Below, in pieces: positions 1 to 5,979 of a stretch of 7,459 nt of DNA. The position numbers were made by a program, and so were the translations under genes. The notes under the pieces were generated by a model, which searched no databases, was not told the DNA's origin, and saw nothing but the letters and a program-made list of their open reading frames with translations. Numbering within the stretch: the first letter of the stretch is position 1; the number at the start of each line of letters is the position of its first letter. The stretch covers positions 3,543 to 11,001 of the forward strand of contig MHYJ01000148.1 in the NCBI GenBank assembly GCA_001828445.1, written 5' to 3'. This stretch comes from Planctomycetes bacterium RBG_16_43_13 (lineage in GTDB: Bacteria; Planctomycetota; MHYJ01).

Positions 1-117
1 ACCAAATAGCAAATAAGCACCAAGTTCCAAGTATCAAGTTCTAAACCCTGCTTGGAATTTGAGATTTGGTCATTGGAGTTTATTTGGGAATTTGAGATTT
101 GGTGCTTGAGATTTTTT
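1..117. repeat. Intergenic repeat tract with nested inverted and direct repeats
   Basis: The tract is AT-rich and built of short near-copies. A 17-nt unit, ggaatttgagatttggt, occurs exactly at 54-70 and 87-103, with a partial third copy (ttgagattt) at 106-114. CAAGTTC occurs at 21-27 and 35-41. Two inverted pairs nest around one centre: ACCAAAT 1-7 with ATTTGGT 64-70, and TTCCAAG 25-31 with CTTGGAA 51-57. No reading frame of note lies here. Motifs of this kind are familiar to me as dispersed intergenic elements in uncultured bacterial genomes, but one window cannot show that it is dispersed. Its left end may lie outside the window. Confidence 0.7.
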
Positions 118-134
118 AATGCGGGCTTTATAAA
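106..134 (+). promoter_or_regulatory. Possible sigma70-type promoter for the small ORF and xylanase
   Basis: TTGAGA at 106-111 is followed after exactly 17 nt by TATAAA at 129-134, close to the -35/-10 consensus. A second -10-like box, TATAAT, sits at 141-146 but has no good -35 at the right distance. The -35 hexamer is part of the repeat unit, so the repeat itself may supply half of the promoter. Transcription would start about 10-20 nt before the 156 ATG. AT-rich DNA gives such matches by chance, so this remains a prediction. Confidence 0.35.
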
Positions 135-155
135 GTATCTTATAATCTATTCTCT

Positions 156-251
156 ATGGCACGGATATCCTGGACACCAGAGAAAATAGGGGAGTTAAAG
201 AAATACTTGGCAGAAGGGCTGACGTATAAAGAACTTGCGGAGAAACAATAA
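156..251 (+). CDS. Small ORF, 31 aa, resembling the start of a helix-turn-helix protein (possible gene remnant)
   Basis: ATG at 156 opens a 31-codon frame ending TAA at 249-251. The peptide runs WTPEKIGELKKYLAEG then LTYKELAEK, the pattern of the first two helices of GcrA-like or homeodomain-like DNA-binding proteins, in which 'EKLG(V)S...' and a recognition helix normally follow. Here the frame stops just after that second helix, so the recognition helix is missing. No clear ribosome binding site precedes it. It ends 16 nt before the xylanase ATG, and the xylanase ribosome binding site lies between the two. It could be a decayed 5' piece of a regulator gene, a leader peptide coupled to the xylanase, or chance. 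The HTH likeness is from memory of the families. Confidence 0.4.
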   Translation: MARISWTPEKIGELKKYLAEGLTYKELAEKQ

Positions 252-254
252 TAG

Positions 255-262
255 AAAGGAGG
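255..262 (+). promoter_or_regulatory. Ribosome binding site that fixes the xylanase start
   Basis: AAAGGAGG, a near-perfect Shine-Dalgarno, ends 5 nt before the ATG at 268. It decides between ATG 268 and the in-frame TTG at 235. The TTG would lie inside the preceding small ORF and would put 11 polar/charged residues ahead of the signal peptide. Confidence 0.85.
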
Positions 263-267
263 CAATT

Positions 268-1344
268 ATGCGTCCTACATTACTACTCATATTCTCATTT
301 ATTATCAGCATAGTAGGATGTAATAAGGAAAACCGTTCAGAGACGGGTGAACACGTTCGAGGAAGTGAAAATATAGAACAAGGTGCATCCATATCACTAA
401 GAGAGGCGGCTGAGAAAGCCAACATTTTAGTGGGGGCGGCAGTATTTCCTGATGGGCTCAAAAATACTTATTACGCAGATACATTAGTGCGTCAGTTCAA
501 CTTTCTCACACCTGAAAACCATATGAAATGGGGTATAGTTCATCCTACTCCGAATAAGTGGAACTTTGCGCCTGCGGATGCCCTTGTAGGATTTGCCATC
601 AAACACAATATAAAAATTAAAGGACATGCCCTTATATGGCATAGGGAGTTACCCAAGTATGTAGATGAGAAGATGTCCTCTGAACAGTTTCGCCAGGCGG
701 TGCAGGAGCATATCCACAAATTGGTCAGCCACTACAAGGGTAAAGTATATGCCTGGGATGTGGTCAATGAAGCAATAGATGATAAAGAAGGACTGCGTAA
801 GACAATCTTTCTCGAGAAACTTGGTGAAAATTACATTGATGAGGTATTTCGATTAGCGCATAGGGCGGACCCTGATGCGATATTAATCTACAATGACTAC
901 GGTGCAGACGGCTTGGGTAGCAAATCAGATAGGGTATATGCCTTGGTTAAAAGGATGGTAAAAGAAGACATACCTATCCACGGTGTAGGTTTACAGATGC
1001 ATATCAGTGCTACTTCATATCCTAAGCCGGTAGATGTAGCCGCGAATATTCGTCGTATATCGGAACTCGGTCTAAAGATATTCATCAGCGAAATGGATGT
1101 GCAGATTAGAGAGTTATCAGGCAACCTATCGAGACGTCTCGAAGTCCAGCGCCAGATATACCACGACATTATCGCAGAATCCCGAAAGGTGGATAACTTT
1201 GTAGCGGTAACGTTCTGGGGATTTACCGATGCACATTCGTGGATTGATTACGAATATGGTCCTGATGACCCGCTGTTATTTGATGAGGACTACAAACCCA
1301 AACCGGCATACTTTGGCTTATTAGACGCACTTACAGGGAAGTGA
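268..1344 (+). CDS. GH10 endo-1,4-beta-xylanase, predicted lipoprotein
   Basis: This 358-residue glycoside hydrolase family 10 enzyme should cut internal beta-1,4 bonds of xylan with retention of configuration. Residues 1-17 form a short lipoprotein signal peptide ending in the lipobox IVGC, with Cys18 the predicted lipidation site and Asn at +2, so the enzyme is probably anchored to a membrane facing outward. Residues ~20-40 are a polar linker and ~42-357 the (beta/alpha)8 barrel. Family motifs are complete: ENHMKW (83-88), GHALIWH (119-125), WDVVNEA with acid/base Glu168, YNDYG (208-212), QMHIS (243-247), ISEMD with nucleophile Glu275, and WGFTDAHSW (317-325). The length fits a single-domain GH10; there is no carbohydrate-binding module. 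The start at 268 is chosen by its strong ribosome binding site. The gene converges on the transporter operon with a 19-nt gap. Family assignment is near certain; xylan as the natural substrate is inferred from the family. Confidence 0.96.
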   Translation: MRPTLLLIFSFIISIVGCNKENRSETGEHVRGSENIEQGASISLREAAEKANILVGAAVFPDGLKNTYYADTLVRQFNFLTPENHMKWGIVHPTPNKWNFAPADALVGFAIKHNIKIKGHALIWHRELPKYVDEKMSSEQFRQAVQEHIHKLVSHYKGKVYAWDVVNEAIDDKEGLRKTIFLEKLGENYIDEVFRLAHRADPDAILIYNDYGADGLGSKSDRVYALVKRMVKEDIPIHGVGLQMHISATSYPKPVDVAANIRRISELGLKIFISEMDVQIRELSGNLSRRLEVQRQIYHDIIAESRKVDNFVAVTFWGFTDAHSWIDYEYGPDDPLLFDEDYKPKPAYFGLLDALTGK

Positions 1345-1363
1345 TTGCCGAATGTGTGTATGT

Positions 1364-2371
1364 TTATTTAGCGTTCTTCTCCACCGCATGGCATCTTACG
1401 ATATGTCCGCTCAAATTCAATTCCCTCGGCACCTCGCTCTGGCATCTCCTCATCAGTGCGGGGTCTTTCTGTGCGACGGGACAGCGGGGATGGAATCTGC
1501 ATCCGCTCGGCGGGTTTAACGGCGAGGGGACATCACCCTCTAAAATTATCCTCATCCGTTTCGAAGATGGGTCGGGGACAGGAACGGCTGATAAAAGTGC
1601 CTGCGTGTATGGGTGGAGCGGATTTTTGTAGAGGTCCTCGCTCCGTGCGGTCTCGACTATCTCGCCAAGATACATCACGGCGACGCGGTGGCTGATGTAT
1701 TCCACGACGGAGAGGTCGTGTGCTATGAAGAGGTATGCGATATTATATTTCTCGCGGAGTTCGCAGAGGAGGTTTATTATTTGTGCCTGAATAGAGACGT
1801 CGAGAGCGGAGACGGCTTCGTCGCAGACGATGAATCGCGGATTGAGTATGAGTGCGCGGGCGATGCCGATGCGCTGGCGCTGTCCGCCTGAGAACTCGTG
1901 TGGGTAGCGATTTATGTATGCGGGGGAGAGCCCGACCTTCTCCATAGTATGCTCGACCAATTCGTCGCGCTCTTTGCGGGAGCCCATTTTGTGGACGAGG
2001 GGACCCTCGCCGATAATGGCGCCGACGGTCATACGCGGGTTGAGGGACGAGTAGGGGTCTTGGAAAATTATCTGCATATTTCTGCGGAGGGAGCGGAGCT
2101 CGGAGGGGGAGATGTCGTAGATGGATTTATTTTCGAAATACGTCTTGCCGTCGGATGGCTCTATGAGTTTGAGGACTGTCCTGCCGCAGGTGGTCTTGCC
2201 ACAGCCGGTCTCGCCGACAAGGCCCAGCGTCTCGGCAGAATTGATTGTGAAGGAGACATCGTCAACCGCCTTCACCCAGCCGACCGTCTTGGCGAACAGC
2301 CCCTTACGGACGGGGAAATATTTCTTCAGATTTTTTACCTCGACGAGGATGTTGTTATTATTTGTAGTCAT
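1364..2371 (-). CDS. oppF: Oligopeptide-type ABC transporter ATP-binding protein OppF/DppF
   Basis: This 335-residue nucleotide-binding subunit should pair with OppD to drive import through OppB/OppC from the cytoplasmic face. Motifs are Walker A GETGCGKTT (53-61), Q-loop Gln104 in QDPYSSLNP, signature SGGQRQR (161-167), Walker B with Asp184 and Glu185, and switch His218. The C-terminal oligopeptide-transporter domain has Cys291, 297, 310 and 327; equivalent cysteines bind a [4Fe-4S] cluster in characterised Dpp/Opp ATPases. The spacing Cys297-Cys310 (12 residues) is wider than the 6 in the neighbouring OppD. The start at 2371 lies 1 nt after the OppD stop, with GAGAG 8 nt upstream; an in-frame start at 2404 would overlap oppD and is less likely. 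Codons are strongly C/G-ending and hand-counted GC is ~56% at 1681-1980, well above the rest of the operon. It is the last gene of the operon. Confidence 0.95.
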   Translation of the reverse strand: MTTNNNNILVEVKNLKKYFPVRKGLFAKTVGWVKAVDDVSFTINSAETLGLVGETGCGKTTCGRTVLKLIEPSDGKTYFENKSIYDISPSELRSLRRNMQIIFQDPYSSLNPRMTVGAIIGEGPLVHKMGSRKERDELVEHTMEKVGLSPAYINRYPHEFSGGQRQRIGIARALILNPRFIVCDEAVSALDVSIQAQIINLLCELREKYNIAYLFIAHDLSVVEYISHRVAVMYLGEIVETARSEDLYKNPLHPYTQALLSAVPVPDPSSKRMRIILEGDVPSPLNPPSGCRFHPRCPVAQKDPALMRRCQSEVPRELNLSGHIVRCHAVEKNAK

Positions 2372-2372
2372 A

Positions 2373-3350
2373 TCATTTTCTCTCAAGTAATAGACAGCTC
2401 GCAAGATGTCCTGGCGATGTCTCTTTTAGTGTTGGTTCTGTGTCTTTGCAACGCGCCTCGGCGACAGGGCACCGAGGGTGAAATTTACATCCACTCGGGA
2501 ATCGTGTTGGATTCGGCACTACGCCTGGTATTACACTTAGTTTTTCCAACTTGGATGCTCCTAAACGCGGGACTGACTTAAATAATCCTCCAGTATATGG
2601 ATGCTTGGGACTACCGAATATCTCTTTGGCACTTGAGTATTCCACAATCTTCGACGCATACATCACGGCAACATTATCTGCTATATCTGCTACAACACCT
2701 AAATTGTGAGTTATGATGAGAATAGACATACCGAATTCTTTTTGTAAATCCTTGAGCAGGTCGAGGATTTGTGCCTGAACCGTTACGTCGAGAGCAGTCG
2801 TCGGCTCGTCTGCTATAAGGAGTTTTGGATTGCAGGAGAGAGCCATCGCTATCATAACTCGCTGTCTCATTCCACCTGAGAGTTGGTGTGGATATTCATC
2901 TACCCTTGTCTCTGGTGAGGGAATCTTTACCTTGCGGAGCATCTCGATTGTCTGCTCTCTCGCCTCGCTTTTGCTCTTTTTCTGATGGAGTATAATTGCT
3001 TCTATTATCTGATTGCCGACTGTAAAGACAGGATTTAGCGACGTCATCGGCTCCTGGAATATCATAGAGATTTTGTTGCCCCGAACTTGCCGCATTTCGT
3101 TCTCTGGTAGGTCAAGTAGATTAACGCCGTCAAAGGAAATCCTACCATCAGCTACCCTGCCAGGTTGTGAGATGAGACGCATAACGGAGAGGGCAGTAAC
3201 TGATTTGCCACAGCCGCTCTCGCCTACGAGACCGAGTGTCTCACCTTTCTTTATAGAGAATGATACGCCGTCAACTGCCTTTACAGTTCCATCATCCGTA
3301 TGAAACTGTGTTTTCAATCCTTCTACGCTCAAAAGTATGTTGTTATCCAT
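2373..3350 (-). CDS. oppD: Oligopeptide-type ABC transporter ATP-binding protein OppD/DppD
   Basis: This 325-residue ATPase subunit is the partner of OppF. It shows Walker A GESGCGKS (43-50), Q-loop Gln99 in QEPMTSLNP, signature LSGGMRQR (157-164), Walker B LLIADEP with catalytic Glu182, and switch His215. The C-terminal domain carries CKFHPRC and the cysteine set 288, 294, 301, 319 (CX5CX6C...C), the arrangement that binds [4Fe-4S] in characterised DppD/OppD proteins. Length is usual for the family. The ATG at 3350 follows the oppC stop by 21 nt and has only a weak AAGAA-like ribosome binding site. Its last ~50 codons are GC-richer than the remainder and merge with the GC-rich tract of oppF. 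Peptides are the commonest cargo of the family, but sugars and nickel are also known, so the gene name marks the family and not the substrate. Confidence 0.95.
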   Translation of the reverse strand: MDNNILLSVEGLKTQFHTDDGTVKAVDGVSFSIKKGETLGLVGESGCGKSVTALSVMRLISQPGRVADGRISFDGVNLLDLPENEMRQVRGNKISMIFQEPMTSLNPVFTVGNQIIEAIILHQKKSKSEAREQTIEMLRKVKIPSPETRVDEYPHQLSGGMRQRVMIAMALSCNPKLLIADEPTTALDVTVQAQILDLLKDLQKEFGMSILIITHNLGVVADIADNVAVMYASKIVEYSSAKEIFGSPKHPYTGGLFKSVPRLGASKLEKLSVIPGVVPNPTRFPSGCKFHPRCPVAEARCKDTEPTLKETSPGHLASCLLLERK

Positions 3351-3371
3351 AATTAAGTTCTTAGGGTAATA

Positions 3372-4580
3372 TCATATTTTCAATCTTGGGTCAAGTGCAT
3401 CTCGCAGTGCCTCACCGACGAGGTTGTAGGAGGTTACGGTCAAGAATATTGCTATACCTGGATATAGAGTAACAAACATTTCATAATTTGTCCTGCCGTC
3501 TGACAAAATTTGTCCCCAGCTTGGTGTTGGTACAGGGACACCAAAGCCAAGGAAGGAGAGGGAAGATTCAACTAATATCGCTCCCGCTACACCAAAAGTA
3601 GCAGATACAAATACCGGTGCGAGTCCGTTGGGTAATATATGTCTAAATATTATGCGACTTGCTGGTGTGCCAATAGCTCTTGCTGCTGTTACAAAGTCCT
3701 GTGATCTAAGTTTTAGAAATTCTCCTCTGACAAGCCGTGCTACGCCGGTCCAGCCCACTATACCTATGGCAATCATTATATTGAATATATTTTGTGGAAG
3801 GAATGCTGTGATTGTTAGTATTAAGAAGAACGTGGGGAAACATATAACTATTTCTATCAGCCGTTGTATCAAGTTATCTACCCATCCACCGTAGTAGCCA
3901 GCTAGAGCTCCCAATATTATTCCTATCGTTAATGATATCCCGACTGCTACAAATCCTACGGATAGTGATACACGTGAACCGTGAATCATCCTGCTCATAA
4001 TATCTCTACCTGTGCCATCAGTACCAAGTATATGCTTGGCAGTCGATTTCTCATCAGTGGAGATTAAGTCCGTCTCGAGCGGCGAATAGGGTATAAGGGG
4101 GAATACCACATAATCGTCATCTTTGAAGGATGTAACGATATCTTTGTAGTTAGTTTTATCTAAGGGATACTTTTTACTAAATATTAGGAAAATAGCTATG
4201 AGAAGTGGTATTGATATTATGAGGAACGTTAGCTTGATAGTTCTACCCCTATCATACTTCTTCGTCCACTTTAGTATATAGTATGTTATCCATCCTATTA
4301 GGACAGTTGGGAGAGTTAATAGTAAGAGCCAGTCAATGATTGTAAGGTTATTTAGAAGAGGAGATGATAACTTGCCCTCATATTTCATAATTATGGGTTT
4401 TGATTCAGCAAGAAATGGTGCCAAGATTGCCACCAGAAACATAAATAGGACAAGGCAAAGTCCTATGACTCCTAATTTACTCTTCTTAAACTGTCTTATG
4501 ACTATTGACAGGTAATCCTGAGGATGCCCAGCCGAAGGGCTTGAATCCTCATAAGTGCCTAAATTTACTTGTTCTTTCAT
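3372..4580 (-). CDS. oppC: Oligopeptide-type ABC transporter permease OppC, long form with extra TM hairpin
   Basis: This 402-residue permease is about 100 residues longer than a typical OppC. TM1 is ~36-56. The conserved core begins at HILGTDGTGRD (183-193) and holds five further membrane segments with the cytoplasmic EAA-type loop around 287-320 (FVTAARAIGTPASRIIFRHI). Between TM1 and the core lie KPIIMKYEGK (61-70) and VVFPLIPYSP (158-167), both reminiscent of the YejE branch. Between these two stretches are two additional hydrophobic segments, ~81-103 and ~115-135, joined by a loop rich in Lys/Arg (104-116). By the positive-inside rule that loop is cytoplasmic, so the hairpin leaves core topology unchanged. 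The start ATG overlaps the oppB stop in ATGA, so translation is probably coupled. With OppB it forms the translocation pore. Confidence 0.94.
   Translation of the reverse strand: MKEQVNLGTYEDSSPSAGHPQDYLSIVIRQFKKSKLGVIGLCLVLFMFLVAILAPFLAESKPIIMKYEGKLSSPLLNNLTIIDWLLLLTLPTVLIGWITYYILKWTKKYDRGRTIKLTFLIISIPLLIAIFLIFSKKYPLDKTNYKDIVTSFKDDDYVVFPLIPYSPLETDLISTDEKSTAKHILGTDGTGRDIMSRMIHGSRVSLSVGFVAVGISLTIGIILGALAGYYGGWVDNLIQRLIEIVICFPTFFLILTITAFLPQNIFNIMIAIGIVGWTGVARLVRGEFLKLRSQDFVTAARAIGTPASRIIFRHILPNGLAPVFVSATFGVAGAILVESSLSFLGFGVPVPTPSWGQILSDGRTNYEMFVTLYPGIAIFLTVTSYNLVGEALRDALDPRLKI
4176..4340 (-). other. Extra transmembrane hairpin within OppC (residues ~81-135)
   Basis: Two hydrophobic runs (81-103 and 115-135 of OppC) are separated by a 13-residue loop with six Lys/Arg and one Asp. 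Standard OppC proteins have no membrane segments between TM1 and the LGTD motif. The boundaries are estimated by eye from hydrophobicity. Confidence 0.7.
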
Positions 4581-5941
4581 CTGCTTATCTTCTCGAAGGA
4601 TATTCTTGGGTCAACGATTACATACAATATATCAGAAAGTAGAATACCGAGCAGAGTAAGAATAGCGCTCATTACAGAAATTGCCATTATGGCATTATAC
4701 TCTCTATTTAATATTGCATCAAAAGCCATTTTACCCATTCCCTCTATTGTAAATATTGATTCTATTATTACAGCTCCGCCTATCATCGCTGGTAGTATAG
4801 ATGCCATTAATGTTATTATAGGTATCATTCCGTTGCGAAGGGCGTGTTTGAATATTACAACTCTTTCACTTAGTCCTTTGGCACGTGCTGTGCGGATGAA
4901 GTCCTGCCTAACTACCTCCATCATACCTGACCTGCTGTATCGCGATAAGCCGGCGAGTCCTGCGTATGTCAAACATATAACGGGGAGTATTAAGTGTTGT
5001 GAATAATCTATTAACCACTCGAAGAATGGCAAGTTCTCAGCCCCTTCACTGTGTAAGCCAATAATAGGTAGTTCTATAGCCCTACCTGGTGTGCTAAAAT
5101 ATATCATAAGTATCGTCGCAATCCAGAATGATGGCAGTGAATAGAGAATAAAAAGGATTACAGTTATTATCTTATCAAAGAATGGATACCTGCCTGTAGA
5201 TGAAAATACGCCTATAGGTACTGCTACTATGTAAGATATAAAGATAGCTATGATGCTTAATGTCATTGTTATCGTTAGTCGTGACTTGAGTTCATCTGCT
5301 ACTGGTTTATGGGATTTTATATACATACCAAAATCAAGAGTTACTATCCTTTTAAGCCAATTCCAATACTGCACATACAAGGGGACATCTACACTGCCAA
5401 AGGCAGTGCCATCTGGTGCAATCGGCGTTAGTGGTGACTTATTCCCTTCTACAGTAGATGCAGTTTTATCTGGTTGTGACCGCATAATTGAGACGCCTTC
5501 CCTACCTGTTATAGTAACGGTGAGTGGGTGAGACCAAGCGGATGCGGCTCCTTTCTCATCTATCGACATAACCCGCACTTGATAAGTACCAGCAGGTTCC
5601 CATGAGTGTTTCTCCGTAACTTTAGTCCCGGAGGCGACGAAATCTGTTTCAGTTGTACTTCCATCTCCCCAGTCGAAGATATGTTTTATTTTATCGCCAT
5701 CAGGGTCAGTTGTAATAGCTGAGTAAGAATATGACGCCGCCATACCTAAAAGGGCGCGTTTCGCCTTTCTGACATCTTTACCAGATTTAGTGGGGTCGAT
5801 GCCTACACCACCTGCCTCTCCTATTTGACTTTCTGATGTGGGGTCACCAGGAGCCATCCTGATTATAGTAAATGTTATTATTGTTATACCCAGTAGGGTG
5901 GGTATCATTAGGAGAAATCGCTTAAGGATGTATTGTTTCAA
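4577..5941 (-). CDS. oppB: Oligopeptide-type ABC transporter permease OppB with inserted PKD-like domain
   Basis: This 454-residue permease compares with ~300-340 for usual OppB. The N-terminal motif and TM1 (1-30, ending MAPGDP) are canonical. The canonical sequence resumes at PLYVQYWNWLKR (187-198), LDFG (202-205), the TM2-TM6 core from ~223 to 443, the EAA loop around 340-375 (DFIRTARAKGLSERVVIFKHALRNG) and VDPRI near the C-terminus. Residues ~69-146 form a PKD-like domain and 147-186 a linker, both in the first extracytoplasmic loop. The start is TTG at 5941-5939: an in-frame TGA lies 15 nt upstream of it, no ATG or GTG lies between, AAAGG sits 4 nt before it, and the next Met would remove half of TM1. 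The stop overlaps the oppC start (ATGA). The reading frame is unbroken through the insert, so it is a real fusion and not an assembly frameshift within this sequence. Confidence 0.95.
   Translation of the reverse strand: MKQYILKRFLLMIPTLLGITIITFTIIRMAPGDPTSESQIGEAGGVGIDPTKSGKDVRKAKRALLGMAASYSYSAITTDPDGDKIKHIFDWGDGSTTETDFVASGTKVTEKHSWEPAGTYQVRVMSIDEKGAASAWSHPLTVTITGREGVSIMRSQPDKTASTVEGNKSPLTPIAPDGTAFGSVDVPLYVQYWNWLKRIVTLDFGMYIKSHKPVADELKSRLTITMTLSIIAIFISYIVAVPIGVFSSTGRYPFFDKIITVILFILYSLPSFWIATILMIYFSTPGRAIELPIIGLHSEGAENLPFFEWLIDYSQHLILPVICLTYAGLAGLSRYSRSGMMEVVRQDFIRTARAKGLSERVVIFKHALRNGMIPIITLMASILPAMIGGAVIIESIFTIEGMGKMAFDAILNREYNAIMAISVMSAILTLLGILLSDILYVIVDPRISFEKISR
5504..5737 (-). other. 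PKD-like (Ig-fold) domain inside OppB, residues ~69-146
   Basis: The segment has the PKD hallmarks in order: a YSYSA beta-strand start, TTDPDGDKI, the core FDWGDG (89-94), an HSWEPAGTYQVRVMSIDE strand pair (112-129), then GAASAWSHPLTVTI as the last strands. PKD modules are Ig-like beta-sandwiches that normally sit outside the cell in surface proteins, glycosidases and proteases. Here the module lies between TM1 and TM2, which in this permease family is extracytoplasmic. Its role is not known; contact with the binding protein or with substrate is an inference. Hand-counted GC is ~47% at 5461-5760 against ~34% at 5101-5280 in the permease core. Confidence 0.85.
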
Positions 5942-5979
5942 GGTTCCTTTACCTCAATGTGCTACACTTTTTTATTGGC

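Noticed and set aside
1..117. CRISPR array
   Set aside because: The repeat units are short, unequally spaced (33 nt start to start, then about 15-20 nt) and partly inverted, without spacers of constant length or cas genes nearby.
235..267. Earlier TTG start for the xylanase adding 11 residues
   Set aside because: The ATG at 268 has a near-perfect ribosome binding site 5 nt upstream and gives a normal lipoprotein signal peptide. The TTG lies in the preceding ORF and would add a polar stretch before the signal.
2372..2404. Earlier start for oppF at 2404 giving 346 residues
   Set aside because: The added residues are not family-like, overlap oppD by 32 nt, and the ATG at 2371 directly after the oppD stop has GAGAG at 8 nt.
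1898..2581. Plus-strand open frame of 227 codons opposite oppF/oppD
   Set aside because: It lies fully antisense to well-supported oppF and oppD, has no recognisable domain, and is explained by the GC-rich, C/G-ending codons of oppF that remove stops from the opposite strand.
1781..2795. Shared words between oppF (1781-1791, 1797-1807) and oppD (2769-2779, 2785-2795): ttgtgcctgaa and acgtcgagagc with identical 16-nt offset
   Set aside because: Both fall in the homologous segment just after Walker B of two paralogous ATPases; ordinary paralogy explains them, and they are not a mobile repeat.
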